A DNA stretch of 64,000 bases from JANXQG01 sp963709175 (GTDB lineage: Bacteria > Planctomycetota > Planctomycetia > Pirellulales > Thermoguttaceae), in the NCBI GenBank assembly GCA_963709175.1, contig CAVPVK010000004.1, forward strand, positions 124,001 to 188,000, written 5' to 3'. The position numbers and the translations under genes are program-made. The notes beneath the pieces were generated by a model. The model did not search any database, was not told the DNA's origin, and saw only the letters and a program-made list of their open reading frames with translations. Of this stretch, positions 46,729 through 55,863 are shown one piece after another; within the stretch, counting starts at the first letter, position 1; each line of letters starts with the position of its first letter.

Positions 46729-47588
46729 CGCATACTCTCCGGCGCTTGGGTTCGAAGCCGTTGCAGGACGTAACCCAGTCGCGTTATGCAATCGCTATGC
46801 CAAACAGCGCGCACGAGCGCTATGCGAAAATCTACGACTCTCGGCGGGAGTTCTCGTTTCGTCCGCGCTTGCTATGGGGACCTGTCCGCGAACCGCTCCA
46901 TGGCCAGTGGATTCGCAGCCCAATTCAGGGTTCCCGATACTTGTAAGCGGATAAATGCCGCAAAAACACGGGTTTGTTTCGCGTCTCGTCCCCGGCCTGA
47001 GAAAAGAGTTGCCTTTGCGGCATCGCAAGGGGACTGCGGCCCGCACTGCCTTGGTTCCATGCACGCAAAGCCAAAATTGTAAGCAGTAGCGATGGCATGC
47101 GAAAAACATCTCGCACCAGCGGCTCGTCCATCAGCCTTTCCAGGCTGGCAATCGTGTCCGCACGTCGGCTTACGGCATCGATTTCCCGCAAACCGGTTCC
47201 ATATCCCCTGAGCCGTTTCCACGCCAAAAGGCAATTTGGCAAAAAGCTTCAAATATTGATATATTATTCGATTGTTAATCAATATTATACAATAAATACC
47301 TGAAACGCATAGCCATTGGACGTGGATTGTACTGGACTAGAACGCGAAAACGCCGCCAAGGGTATTGGCAACAGCATGCGCCGTTCTTCGCGCCACCGTC
47401 AACCACGTTGGAATTCATTGCAGCCCGCTGAGGTGACGACCAGCGATTCGGCCATACAACGCAGGACACCTCGCGGGCGGGCTCTTGGGAGTCCATGCGA
47501 TCGCTTGCCGGGACCACGTTCCGGCTGTACGATAGATTTTGGTTAATCGGGTACGGTGGCGGGCGACGATTTGGCGTGAAAGGTGCGG
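46729..47588. other. 860-bp divergent control region between the amidase operon and ureF
   Basis: It separates two nitrogen operons read in opposite directions, so it must hold both promoters. Near the ureF side is an AT-rich block (47245-47310) very unlike the GC-rich surroundings, with a 9-bp inverted repeat. I see no convincing gene: short open frames on either strand lack family features. Confidence 0.5.
47252..47286. promoter_or_regulatory. AT-rich 9-bp inverted repeat, possible operator
   Basis: AATATTGAT (47252-47260) and ATCAATATT (47278-47286) are perfect inverted copies with a 17 bp spacer, inside an AT-rich tract. The shape suits a dimeric regulator (LysR or GntR type), though no regulator gene is in the window. 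It is placed to act on both the amidase operon and ureF. Confidence 0.35.
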
Positions 47589-48254
47589 ATGAGAGATCAG
47601 TGGTTGGTTTGGCAATTGGCGGACGCCGCGTTTCCGGCCGGCGGCTTGGCCCACTCCGGCGGCATCGAGGCGGCCAGCAAGTGGGGCGAACTGAGCGATG
47701 CCGAGCGATTGAGCCGCTTCTTGCGAGACCAGCTCACGCAGACCGCGCATGCGCTGGTTCCGCCAACGCGAGCGGCCTGGGAAAGTCCCGCCAAGGCTGT
47801 CGCTGTAGACCGGCTCTGTCATGCTTTCCTCACCAACCACGTGGCCAATCGAGCCAGCCGGGTGCAGGGAAAAGCATTCTTGATTTCCGCGGACGCCGCC
47901 TTCGATTTGCCCGTTTGCCGGCAGATGCGAGATGAAATACGCCGCCAGCGAATGCATGGGCATTTTCCGGTCGTGTTCGGGGCTGTCGCAGCGGCACTGG
48001 AAATCGATGTTGAGCAGACTACCCGCTTGTTCCTGTATATCTCGCTGCGAAGCATGGTTTCCAGCAGCGTTCGATTGAACATCATCGGCCCGCTGGAAGG
48101 ACAGTCGCTGCAATATCGCCTGCGGACGTTTGCCGACGCGCTGGCGTCGGACTGCCGGCAGTCCGATCCGCAAGAGATGGTTTTGACGGCGCCGCTCGTC
48201 GAGTTGTTCCAGTCCAGCCAAGATCGGCTTTATTCGAGGCTTTTTCAGAGTTAA
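47589..48254 (+). CDS. ureF: Urease accessory protein UreF
   Basis: 221 aa. UreF joins UreD/UreG to activate the urease nickel centre and gates UreG GTP use. Seen here: LADAAFPAGGLAHSGGIEAA (family N-terminal motif), RASRVQGKAFLISA and the C-terminal RLNIIGPLEGQSLQYRLR. ATG 47589 is preferred to GTG 47583 because AAAGG lies about 5 nt upstream. ureG follows 62 nt later. No ureE or ureH-type gene intervenes. Confidence 0.9.
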   Translation: MRDQWLVWQLADAAFPAGGLAHSGGIEAASKWGELSDAERLSRFLRDQLTQTAHALVPPTRAAWESPAKAVAVDRLCHAFLTNHVANRASRVQGKAFLISADAAFDLPVCRQMRDEIRRQRMHGHFPVVFGAVAAALEIDVEQTTRLFLYISLRSMVSSSVRLNIIGPLEGQSLQYRLRTFADALASDCRQSDPQEMVLTAPLVELFQSSQDRLYSRLFQS

Positions 48255-48316
48255 GGATGCGACCCCGCCCGGCCGGTTGCCTTCTGGGCGCGGGTTGGTG
48301 AACGAGGACCTTTCCG

Positions 48317-49074
48317 ATGACTTCTCATGACGACCATGACCACCACCATGACCATGACCACGGCCATACGCACGAACACGCGAGCCATCCGGGCCGATTT
48401 CAGGAGCGCCCGAAGCCGCTGGCCCGCCGGGATGTCGCACGCCGCGCGTTCACTGTCGGCGTCGGCGGTCCCGTGGGTAGCGGCAAGACCGCGTTGGTAC
48501 TGGCGTTGTGCCGGAAATTGCGGGACGAGCGATCGTTGGCCGTGATAACCAACGACATTTTCACCCGCGAAGACGCCGAGTTCCTCATTCGCAACCAGGC
48601 CTTGCCCAGCGATCGCATCAATGCCGTGGAAACGGGCGGATGTCCGCACGCCGCCATCCGCGAAGACATCTCGGCCAACCTGGTCGCACTGGAAGAACTG
48701 AACGACCGTTTTCATCCAGAAATTCTGCTCTTGGAATCGGGCGGCGACAACCTGGCCGCCGATTTCAGCCGCGAGCTGGCCGACTACACGATTTACGTGA
48801 TCGACGTGGCCGGGGGCGACAAGATCCCCCGCAAAGGCGGGCCAGGCATCACGCAGTCCGATCTGCTGGTGATCAACAAGACGGACCTCGCCCCGGCTGT
48901 CGGCGCTGACCTGGTTACAATGGATCGTGACAGCCGGCGGATGCGGGCGCAGGACCGTTCCTTTTTGCGCAGGTCAAGCACGGCGAGGGAGTCGATGCCG
49001 TCGCGGAACACGTCTTGCAGGCGTGGCGCGACTTCACGCAGGACCAGACAACGGCGCCCGCGTCCGGCCGCTGA
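48317..49074 (+). CDS. ureG: Urease accessory GTPase UreG with His-rich N-terminus (one frameshift)
   Basis: About 252 aa. UreG delivers nickel using GTP. It has P-loop VGVGGPVGSGKTALVLAL, nickel-binding cysteine in VETGGCPHAAIRED, ESGGDNLAADFS and the VINKTDL G4 motif. The first 24 residues contain 11 His alternating with Asp, a likely nickel store. One missing base near 48953 breaks the C-terminus; restored, it ends HGEGVDAVAEHVLQAWRDF, which is the family ending. It converges with ureC. Confidence 0.92.
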
Positions 49075-49085
49075 TGGTAGTTCCT

Positions 49086-49189
49086 GTCGCGTAGCGACGA
49101 TTGATCGGGGCACGCAAGATTCGTGACGGTGCGTTCGATCGTCGCAACGCGACGAAACCGATCTAGCAATCGTGACGTCGCTACGCGAC
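49086..49189. repeat. Three GTCGCnnnGCGAC palindromes between convergent ureG and ureC
   Basis: Short hairpin units at 49086-49098 (loop GTA), 49141-49153 (loop AAC) and 49177-49189 (loop TAC). The first and third also form a larger perfect inverted repeat of 14 bp (49086-49099 with 49176-49189). They may act as a bidirectional terminator or as REP-like elements. Confidence 0.65.
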
Positions 49190-49227
49190 ATATTCTGCTC
49201 GGCAGCCTCGGGCACGCCTTCCCGCGT

Positions 49228-50943
49228 TCAAAACAGGAAGTAGCGCTGCGCCAAGGGGAGTTTCGTGGCCGGCGGACAGGTGAGGTGCTGGCCATCGGCG
49301 GTGACGCGGTAGGTCTCCGGATCGACGTTTATCTGCGGGCAGAGGTCGTTGAACTTCATGTCGCGCTTGCCGACGCCGCGACAGCCCCGCACCGCCTCGA
49401 CGCGCTTGTTCAAACCGTAGCCCGGCAACACGCCGGCGTCCACGCAGGCCTGGCTGACGAAGGAAACGGAAATGGGGCCCGGAGCACTGCCGAAAGCGCC
49501 GAACATGGGCCGCATCAGGACGGGCTGCGGGGTCGGAATCGAGGCGTTGGGATCGCCCATCTGCGACCAGGCGATGATCCCTCCCTTGAGCACGAGCTCC
49601 GGCTTGGCGGCGAACATGGCTGGTTTCCAGAGCACGAGGTCGGCCAGCTTGCCGACTTCGACCGAGCCGATCAGGTGCGACATGCCGTGGGCGATGGCCG
49701 GGTTGATCGTGTACTTGGCGACGAAGCGCTTGATGCGAAGGTTGTCGTTGGCCCCCCGCTCTTCCGCGAGGCGGCCGCGCTGCCGCCGCATCTTGTCGGC
49801 CGTCTGCCAGGTCCGCGTGACGACCTCGCCGATGCGTCCCATCGCCTGGGCGTCGGAACCCATGATGCTGATCGCGCCCAGGTCATGCAAGATATCCTCG
49901 GCGGCAATCGTTTCCCCGCGGATGCGGCTCTCGGCGAACGCCACGTCCTCCGGCAGGTTTTTGTCGAGATGATGGCAAACCATGAGCATGTCGAGATGCT
50001 CATCGACCGTGTTGACCGTAAACGGCCGCGTGGGATTGGTCGAGCTGGGCAGGACGTTCGGCTCGCCGCAGACGCGGAGGATGTCGGGGGCGTGGCCGCC
50101 GCCGGCGCCCTCCGAATGATAGGTATGAATCGTGCGTCCCTTGAACGCGGCGATCGATGCTTCGACGAAGCCCGACTCGTTGAGCGTGTCGGTGTGGATT
50201 GCCACCTGCACGTCGAACTCCTCGGCGACGCCCAGGCAGCAGTCAATGGCGGCGGGCGTCGTGCCCCAGTCCTCGTGCAATTTGAATCCGATCGCCCCGC
50301 CCACAAGTTGTTCGGCCAATCCCTGGGGCATGGCGGAGTTCCCCTTGCCCAGGAAGCCGAAATTCAGCGGCAGGCCGTCGGTCGCCTGGAGCATCATGCG
50401 GAGATGATGGGCGCCGGGGGAACAGGTCGTGGCGCAGGTGCCCGTCGCCGGGCCGGTGCCGCCGCCGACCAGCGAGGTCAATCCGGCGGCCAGGGCGTCG
50501 AATGCCTGCTGCGGGCAGATGAAGTGCACGTGGGTATCGATTCCGCCCGCGGTCACGATCAGTCCTTCGGCGGAGATGGCTTCGGTGGTCACGCCGACGA
50601 TCATCCGCGGATCGACGCCTTGCATCACGTCGGGATTCCCTGCCTTGCCGATGCCGACGATGAGGCCGTTCTTGATGCCGATGTCGGCCTTGAAGATGCC
50701 GGAGTAGTCAACGACGAGGGCGTTGGTGAGCACGCAGTCCAGGGCTTCGGCCTGGCCCACGCCGGCGGCCTGGCCCATGCCGTCGCGGAGCACTTTCCCG
50801 CCGCCGAACTTGCATTCGTCGCCATAGACGGCGAAGTCGCGCTCGACTTCCAGCCACAGCTCCGTATCACCGAGGCGAACGCGATCACCTGTCGTTGGAC
50901 CGTAAATCTCCGCATAGTGCGAGCGCTTGATATTGTAGGACAT
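49228..50943 (-). CDS. ureC: Urease catalytic subunit alpha
   Basis: 571 aa, the nickel-containing subunit that hydrolyses urea to ammonia and carbamate. The active site is complete: nickel His138 and His140 (GIDTHVHFICPQQ), carbamylated Lys221 (GFKLHEDWG), His250, His276 (TYHSEGAGGGH), flap Cys323 (MVCHHL) and Asp364 (GSDAQAMG). It ends KLPLAQRYFLF, the usual C-terminus. Length matches the family. It is 14 nt after ureAB and last in the minus-strand urea operon, running towards ureG. Confidence 0.98.
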   Translation of the reverse strand: MSYNIKRSHYAEIYGPTTGDRVRLGDTELWLEVERDFAVYGDECKFGGGKVLRDGMGQAAGVGQAEALDCVLTNALVVDYSGIFKADIGIKNGLIVGIGKAGNPDVMQGVDPRMIVGVTTEAISAEGLIVTAGGIDTHVHFICPQQAFDALAAGLTSLVGGGTGPATGTCATTCSPGAHHLRMMLQATDGLPLNFGFLGKGNSAMPQGLAEQLVGGAIGFKLHEDWGTTPAAIDCCLGVAEEFDVQVAIHTDTLNESGFVEASIAAFKGRTIHTYHSEGAGGGHAPDILRVCGEPNVLPSSTNPTRPFTVNTVDEHLDMLMVCHHLDKNLPEDVAFAESRIRGETIAAEDILHDLGAISIMGSDAQAMGRIGEVVTRTWQTADKMRRQRGRLAEERGANDNLRIKRFVAKYTINPAIAHGMSHLIGSVEVGKLADLVLWKPAMFAAKPELVLKGGIIAWSQMGDPNASIPTPQPVLMRPMFGAFGSAPGPISVSFVSQACVDAGVLPGYGLNKRVEAVRGCRGVGKRDMKFNDLCPQINVDPETYRVTADGQHLTCPPATKLPLAQRYFLF

Positions 50944-50957
50944 GGCAGGATGGGTTC

Positions 50958-51722
50958 TCAGGTGTTCTCATTGGCAAAGTGCTGGTCGGCAATACGCTTC
51001 AGGGCGGCAGCTTTTGTTTTATCGTTCACCGGGCCATCGGCCAGGTTATTGCCGCCGCGAATCACGCGATTGCCCGCGATATCGACCAGCGAAACCGTCT
51101 TCGTTTCGCCCGGCTCGAAGCGGACGGCGGCGCCGGCCGGAATATCGAGCCGCTTGCCGAATGCCTTGGCCCGATCGAATTTCAACTGGCTGTTGGTTTC
51201 GATGAAATGGTAATGGCTGCCGACCTGGATCGGCCGATCGCCCAGGTTGGCGACTTCCAATTCGATTGCGGCGCGGCCCGCGTTGAGTTCCAGTTCGCCG
51301 GCGGCCGTCTCGCATTGGCCCGCCTCTACCGTCTCGTTGGCATCACCGTCGGCAAAACGGGCGAGGTCGGGAACCGGAAGGAAGCTCCCATGCAAAGCCA
51401 GCGACAAATCGCCGTCGTCGGCAGCAATCGGGTGATGCACCGTAACCAGCTTGGTGCCGTCGGGAAAGGTGCCTTCCACTTGCACCTCCGCGATCATCTC
51501 GGGCACGCCGGGCATCACCTGGCGGCGGCCGAGGAACCGGCGTCCCAAGTCCATCAGCTCCGCCACCGATCGGCCATCGCGAATGAATTCCAGCAGTTGG
51601 GCCGCAATCAGGGCCACGCTTTCCGGATAATTCAGGCGCAGCCCGCGGGCAAGGCGCTTTTGAGCCACGCAGCCGGCGCTGTGCAGCAGAAGTTTGTCGA
51701 TCTCGCGCGGCGACAGGTGCAT
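50958..51722 (-). CDS. ureAB: Fused urease gamma and beta subunits (UreA-UreB)
   Basis: 254 aa. Residues 1 to about 100 match UreA (gamma): LSPREIDKLLLHSAGCVAQK and DGRSVAELMDLGRRFLGRRQVMPGV. The rest matches UreB (beta): INAGRAAIELEVANLGDRPIQ-like sequence, GSHYHFIETN, GKRLDIPAGAAVRFEPGETK. The join is about residues 100-135. Fused small subunits are known from Helicobacter and some others, but most urease operons keep ureA and ureB apart. The gene is 18 nt from ureD and 14 nt before ureC. Confidence 0.93.
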   Translation of the reverse strand: MHLSPREIDKLLLHSAGCVAQKRLARGLRLNYPESVALIAAQLLEFIRDGRSVAELMDLGRRFLGRRQVMPGVPEMIAEVQVEGTFPDGTKLVTVHHPIAADDGDLSLALHGSFLPVPDLARFADGDANETVEAGQCETAAGELELNAGRAAIELEVANLGDRPIQVGSHYHFIETNSQLKFDRAKAFGKRLDIPAGAAVRFEPGETKTVSLVDIAGNRVIRGGNNLADGPVNDKTKAAALKRIADQHFANENT

Positions 51723-51740
51723 AGTCGTTCGTCTCCTCGA

Positions 51741-52613
51741 TTACCACTTTCTGGCCCACGGGCCTTCGCCCAAAAACTCATTCAAAAACGCCAGGGCCTG
51801 GTTCAAATATCGCGCCACCAGTTCGGTCGTTTCGCCAATCACGCGCAAGACCATGCCGTAAGGCACGGGGCTGGCAACGTCCACTAGCCCCGCACCCGGT
51901 TGGATGGGCTTTGCGGCGATGCGAGCGAGTTGGTCGGCGACGGCCGCGGACAATTGATCTCCTATTAGAACGATCATCGCCAGACAATGGAACCGCCCCA
52001 GCCGAAAGGGGGCATCCAATGGGCCGTCTGCCGGGTCCAGCAGCAGGGCGTCGGCCACGATCAATTCTTCATTGCGAAAGACCTGCAATCGGCTGCGAAA
52101 TCGCGAGAATGCCCAGATTTCGCCCCGCGCCCGTCGTCCGCTGGTGAGCCAATCGACCAGCACCAGGCTGCCGCTGCCCTGCAGCCGGATGCTCTGCGAC
52201 TGCTCATAACGGGCCTGGGCAAAGCATGTCAACGGATCGGGGGCAACGACCAGCAGTCCGCCGTCCGCAACGCTAGCCCAAAGCGTCTGCCGGCAGGCGA
52301 CCTGGCCGGGACAACGATAGATCTTTGTGGACGCCTGGGTGCCAAGGACGCCGATCGCCCGGGCGCCGACCCGCACCTGCAAGTCGATCGTGTCGCCGGC
52401 CACCAGACCGCCTCCGTAGGTGCTGACACAGACCCAGCCTGCTCGGCCGCGCCGCCGCGGCATCAGCAATTTCAAGGGGTTGGTGGCGAGTGACCGAGTG
52501 ACTTCGGTTCGTCCGGCGACGAGCGTCAGATCCAGAATGCCCCGGCCGGGGCACGGTTGAGCCGGTGCTATGTCGTCCCTGTCCGCCGGTTCTATCGGCA
52601 CTGGATGCAGCAC
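51741..52613 (-). CDS. ureD: Urease accessory protein UreD
   Basis: 290 aa, cytosolic chaperone of apo-urease. It contains LKLLMPRRRGRAGWVCVSTY, the family core GGGLVAGDTIDLQVRVG and ASTKIYRC, and VAPDPLTCFAQARYEQ. It ends NQALAFLNEFLGEGPW. Start GTG 52613 is chosen because GGGAGG is about 6 nt upstream. The frame is open further (into the urtE region), but that part is not family-like and belongs to the urtE gene. A gap of 146 nt from urtE may hold an extra promoter. Confidence 0.85.
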   Translation of the reverse strand: MLHPVPIEPADRDDIAPAQPCPGRGILDLTLVAGRTEVTRSLATNPLKLLMPRRRGRAGWVCVSTYGGGLVAGDTIDLQVRVGARAIGVLGTQASTKIYRCPGQVACRQTLWASVADGGLLVVAPDPLTCFAQARYEQSQSIRLQGSGSLVLVDWLTSGRRARGEIWAFSRFRSRLQVFRNEELIVADALLLDPADGPLDAPFRLGRFHCLAMIVLIGDQLSAAVADQLARIAAKPIQPGAGLVDVASPVPYGMVLRVIGETTELVARYLNQALAFLNEFLGEGPWARKW

Positions 52614-52759
52614 GCCCCGCCTCCCGCTTTGTGGAACATTGCCACGGCGCGAAAACACATCGCGAGCGTAGGGCAGGCAGGAACATGCGCGAGCTTGTTC
52701 CGGTCTACGCCTCCGCTGCGCTTGGTCCTGGCTACATGAGACCGCCGGCAGCCAGGTCC

Positions 52760-53453
52760 CTACACGCTCAAGTGCTGATGAACAATATCGGTCAATTCGT
52801 CGGTGCCGCCTTCGGCGACCACGCCGGCCACGGTTCATAATGTAAAACTGGTGCCCGAACTCCTTCACGAAATCGAGGTATTGCTCGACCAGCACGACCG
52901 TCATTTTGAGCTGATCGACGAGATGGTGCAAGACCTGCCCGATTTGGGTAATGATGTTCGGTTGGATGCCTTCGGTGGGCTCGTCCAGCAGCAAGACCTT
53001 GGGCTGCGAAACCATCGCCCGAGCGATCGCCAATTGCTGCTGTTGGCCGCCGGAGAGATCGCCGCCGAGGCGTTTGGACATCGTCTTGATGATCGGGAAG
53101 AGCTCGTAGACGCTTTCCGGGACCGCCTTGATTCGGCTGCCGGCGGCGGACAATCCCACGGCCAGGTTCTCGGCCACGGTCAGCTTGGGAAAGATCTGCC
53201 GTCCCTGCGGCACGAGGGCCACTCCGGCGCAGGCGCGGAGATAGGGCGGAAGGCGCGTCAGGTCGTGGTCATCGCAGAGCACCGAGCCGCCGGTGGAGGC
53301 CAGCACGCCCATGATGTTTTTCATCAGCGTGGTCTTTCCCACGCCGTTGCGGCCCATCACGCAGGTGACCTTGCCGGTGTGCATGGTCATGTTGATCTCG
53401 CGCAGGGCCCGCACGGAACCGTAGGAGAACGAGAGGTTTCTAATGGTTAACAT
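52760..53453 (-). CDS. urtE: Urea ABC transporter ATPase UrtE (one frameshift)
   Basis: About 231 aa. It shows Walker A GRNGVGKTTLMKNIMG, signature LSGGQQQQLAIARAM, Walker B VLLLDEPTEGIQPNII and the late VVLVEQYLDFVKEF segment typical of UrtE. The frame breaks near 52828 inside CGTGGCCGGCGTGG; after correction the protein ends VAEGGTDELTDIVHQHLSV. Starts at ATG 53453. It runs in the urt operon, 136 nt after urtCD. Confidence 0.9.
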
Positions 53454-53589
53454 GTTGTGCCACGGAAGCCAGGTAGAAAAAGGCTGGCGGAAAAAGGCGC
53501 CTGCAGCCATCAATCTCCGTCACCGACCCGGATAAGCCGGGTTGGGGGTTGTAACATCGTCCGCCAAACGGGCGCGTCGCCTTTTCCTC

Positions 53590-55863
53590 CTAGCGTCCCA
53601 AGTAGGCCTCGATCACTTTGGGGTCTTTCTGGATCTGCTCGATCGTTCCGTCGGCCATGACCTGGCCTTCGTTGAGCACGGTCACGCGGCTGCCCAAGAG
53701 GCGCACGAATTCCATGTCGTGCTCGATGACAATGATGCTGTGCTCCTCTTGCAATTCCAGCAGCAGTTCGGCAGTGAGCACGGTCTCTTCGTCCGTCAGG
53801 CCCGCCGCCGGCTCATCGACCAGCAGCAGCATGGGCGAGGCGAGAATCAGCATGCTGATTTCCAGCCATTGCCGCTGGCCATGACTCAGATATTGCACCT
53901 CCATCTGCGCGTGCTCGGCGAGGCGGACCCTGCGCAAGATCGAAAAGATGCGTTCGCTCTCGCTAGCGGTCGCGGAATTCACAAAGCAGCGGTACAACGC
54001 CTGCCGCCCGGGCAACGCGAGCTCCATGTTCTCGTAGACCGTCAGGCTGTTGAACACGGTCGGCGTCTGGAACTTGCGACCCACGCCTCGGCGGGCAATT
54101 TCCACGTCCCGCATCCCCGTGATATTGGTGTTCGCGAAGGTCACGTTTCCTGCCGCGGGCCTGGTCTTGCCGCTGATCACGTCGCAGAGGGTCGTCTTTC
54201 CCGCGCCGTTGGGCCCGATGATCACCCGCAACTCGAACGGATTCACCTCGAAGGAATCGATGTCCAATGCCTTGAAACCGTCGAAGAGCACCTTGACGTT
54301 GTTCACCTTCAGCAGGCTGCCTTCGGGAGCGGGCGCGTGGCTGATGCGGGTCATGGCGGCGATGCGGCTGAGCCGATGCTGGAGATCGGCGGCGCCCGCG
54401 GCTGCCGATTGCGGACCCGCTGCCGACTCCTTGCCGTTTGCGGCCGCTTGACTGGTTGAAAGCTTCGCGCCCAAGGCGCGGCCCAGCCACGCCACGGGCA
54501 TGTTAACGGGAAAGGGCAGGTCCTCCGTCGAGTCGAGCAGCCACTGCCCCACTGCCCTCAGGGGACGGTTGATGCGCTCTTCGACCACCAGCAGCCAACA
54601 CAAATAGCCGCCCAGCGCCGCCCATAGGGTCCAATAGCCGTAGCAAACAACGGAAGAGGCAAGGCTGGCCTGGTCGGGACTTCCAAGCTTCCAGATTGGC
54701 GGGGCCGAAAGCAGCCATCCCAAGAACAGCGCCACCCGCAAGTTGATCATCCCGCGAGTGAAGAATACGGCGGCTCCAATGAATAATCCTCCCAGGACGA
54801 ACGGCCAGAATTCGGGCGAAGATGTCGTGAGAAAATTGTACATGAGGTTGACCAACAGCGTGCCGATGATCGCTCCCTTGATTCGGCCGCGCCCGCCCAC
54901 CGCGACCCATGCCACTACCAGATTGGACGCGTTGTTGGTCATGTATTCGGGGGTAAATATGCCGGCTTGCGGGGCATAGAGCATGCCGCCCAGGCCGCCG
55001 ATCATCGCCGCCAGGACAAAGATAAAGACTTTGAAATGGTGTGGCTTGTATCCGGAAAACCGCAGGCGTGTTTCGTTGTCGCGAATGGCGATCAGCACCC
55101 GGCCCAATCGAGAGGTGGTGATCCAATAGCTCAACACATACACAACCCCTACGGCCAGAAGCGTGATGACGAACAGCCCCAGCTTTACGTTGGCATTAGT
55201 AAGGTCGAAGCCGGCCACCGTGACGAAGTTCGTTAGCCCATTGGTGCCGCACAATCGCATGTTGTTCATGCAGAACACGAGCCAGGCCGCCAGCGTCACC
55301 GCGATCGTCAAAATCGAAAAATAGACGCCGCGGACCCGGCTTGCGAAGCCGGGGTAGCCGATAATCAGGCCGAAGATTCCCGGAACCAGCAGCCCCAGCA
55401 GCAACGTAGCGGACAGATACTTGAAAGGTTGCCAGAACCAGGGGAGCGTCATGCCGTGGACCTGCGACGACACGACGTACAAGCAGCGGGGAATGGTGCC
55501 GTCCATGTCCAACGGACCATGCATCGCCAGGTACATGCCCATGGCATAGCCGCCCAAGGCGAAGAACAGCGACTGGCAGAGGCAAAGAATGCCCGTGTAG
55601 CCCCACAACAAATCGAGACTGATGGCCACGATGGCGAAGGCCAGAAAGCGGCCCAGCATAGTGACCGTCTCGATCTGAATGTTTCCGTGCCAGTAGAGGC
55701 CGGGAACGCCGAACAGCGCCAGCAGAAATACCGCCACGGTTCCGGGGCCGATGCCCGCCTTGGCCGGGCGGAGCGACGCATCGACCCTTCGCGCGGGGAC
55801 CACCAAGGGCGCAGCGGCAGGCGCGGCTTCGGAAACTGGGGTGGTCTGGCTGACTTCAGACAT
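53590..55863 (-). CDS. urtCD: Fused urea ABC permease and ATPase (UrtC-UrtD)
   Basis: 757 aa in one continuous frame. The first ~470 residues are an UrtC-type permease with about ten helices (FLAFAIVAISLDLLWGYTG, SLFFALGGYAMGMYLA, RDNETRLRFSGYKPHHFKVF). A linker rich in Ala/Gly (ANGKESAAGPQSAAAGAADL) leads to an UrtD-type ATPase: Walker A IIGPNGAGKTTLCDVISG, signature LSHGQRQWLEISMLIL, Walker B LLLVDEPAAGLTDEETVL, and IVIEHDMEFVRLLG. No stop and no internal SD separates the halves. Start ATG 55863 overlaps urtB by 8 nt. Cyanobacterial and proteobacterial UrtC and UrtD are separate proteins. Confidence 0.88.
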   Translation of the reverse strand: MSEVSQTTPVSEAAPAAAPLVVPARRVDASLRPAKAGIGPGTVAVFLLALFGVPGLYWHGNIQIETVTMLGRFLAFAIVAISLDLLWGYTGILCLCQSLFFALGGYAMGMYLAMHGPLDMDGTIPRCLYVVSSQVHGMTLPWFWQPFKYLSATLLLGLLVPGIFGLIIGYPGFASRVRGVYFSILTIAVTLAAWLVFCMNNMRLCGTNGLTNFVTVAGFDLTNANVKLGLFVITLLAVGVVYVLSYWITTSRLGRVLIAIRDNETRLRFSGYKPHHFKVFIFVLAAMIGGLGGMLYAPQAGIFTPEYMTNNASNLVVAWVAVGGRGRIKGAIIGTLLVNLMYNFLTTSSPEFWPFVLGGLFIGAAVFFTRGMINLRVALFLGWLLSAPPIWKLGSPDQASLASSVVCYGYWTLWAALGGYLCWLLVVEERINRPLRAVGQWLLDSTEDLPFPVNMPVAWLGRALGAKLSTSQAAANGKESAAGPQSAAAGAADLQHRLSRIAAMTRISHAPAPEGSLLKVNNVKVLFDGFKALDIDSFEVNPFELRVIIGPNGAGKTTLCDVISGKTRPAAGNVTFANTNITGMRDVEIARRGVGRKFQTPTVFNSLTVYENMELALPGRQALYRCFVNSATASESERIFSILRRVRLAEHAQMEVQYLSHGQRQWLEISMLILASPMLLLVDEPAAGLTDEETVLTAELLLELQEEHSIIVIEHDMEFVRLLGSRVTVLNEGQVMADGTIEQIQKDPKVIEAYLGR

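Noticed and set aside
46798..46946. Short plus-strand frame (MPNSAHERYAKIYDSRREFS...) of about 50 aa
   Set aside because: No ribosome site or family feature, and it overlaps the amidase promoter region.
46925..47282. Possible small minus-strand gene upstream of ureF (two frames, FAKLPFGVETAQGI then RRADTIASLERLMDEP)
   Set aside because: Some stretches look protein-like, but they need a frameshift, show no known domain, and lie in a promoter region. Left as unproven.
49123..51213. 696 aa plus-strand frame opposite ureC
   Set aside because: It is a shadow; ureC on the minus strand has all nickel ligands in place.
53590..55863. UrtC-UrtD fusion explained as a lost stop codon from assembly error
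   Set aside because: Both halves are in one frame without an indel, and the linker is protein-like; a natural fusion is the simpler reading, though reads should confirm it.
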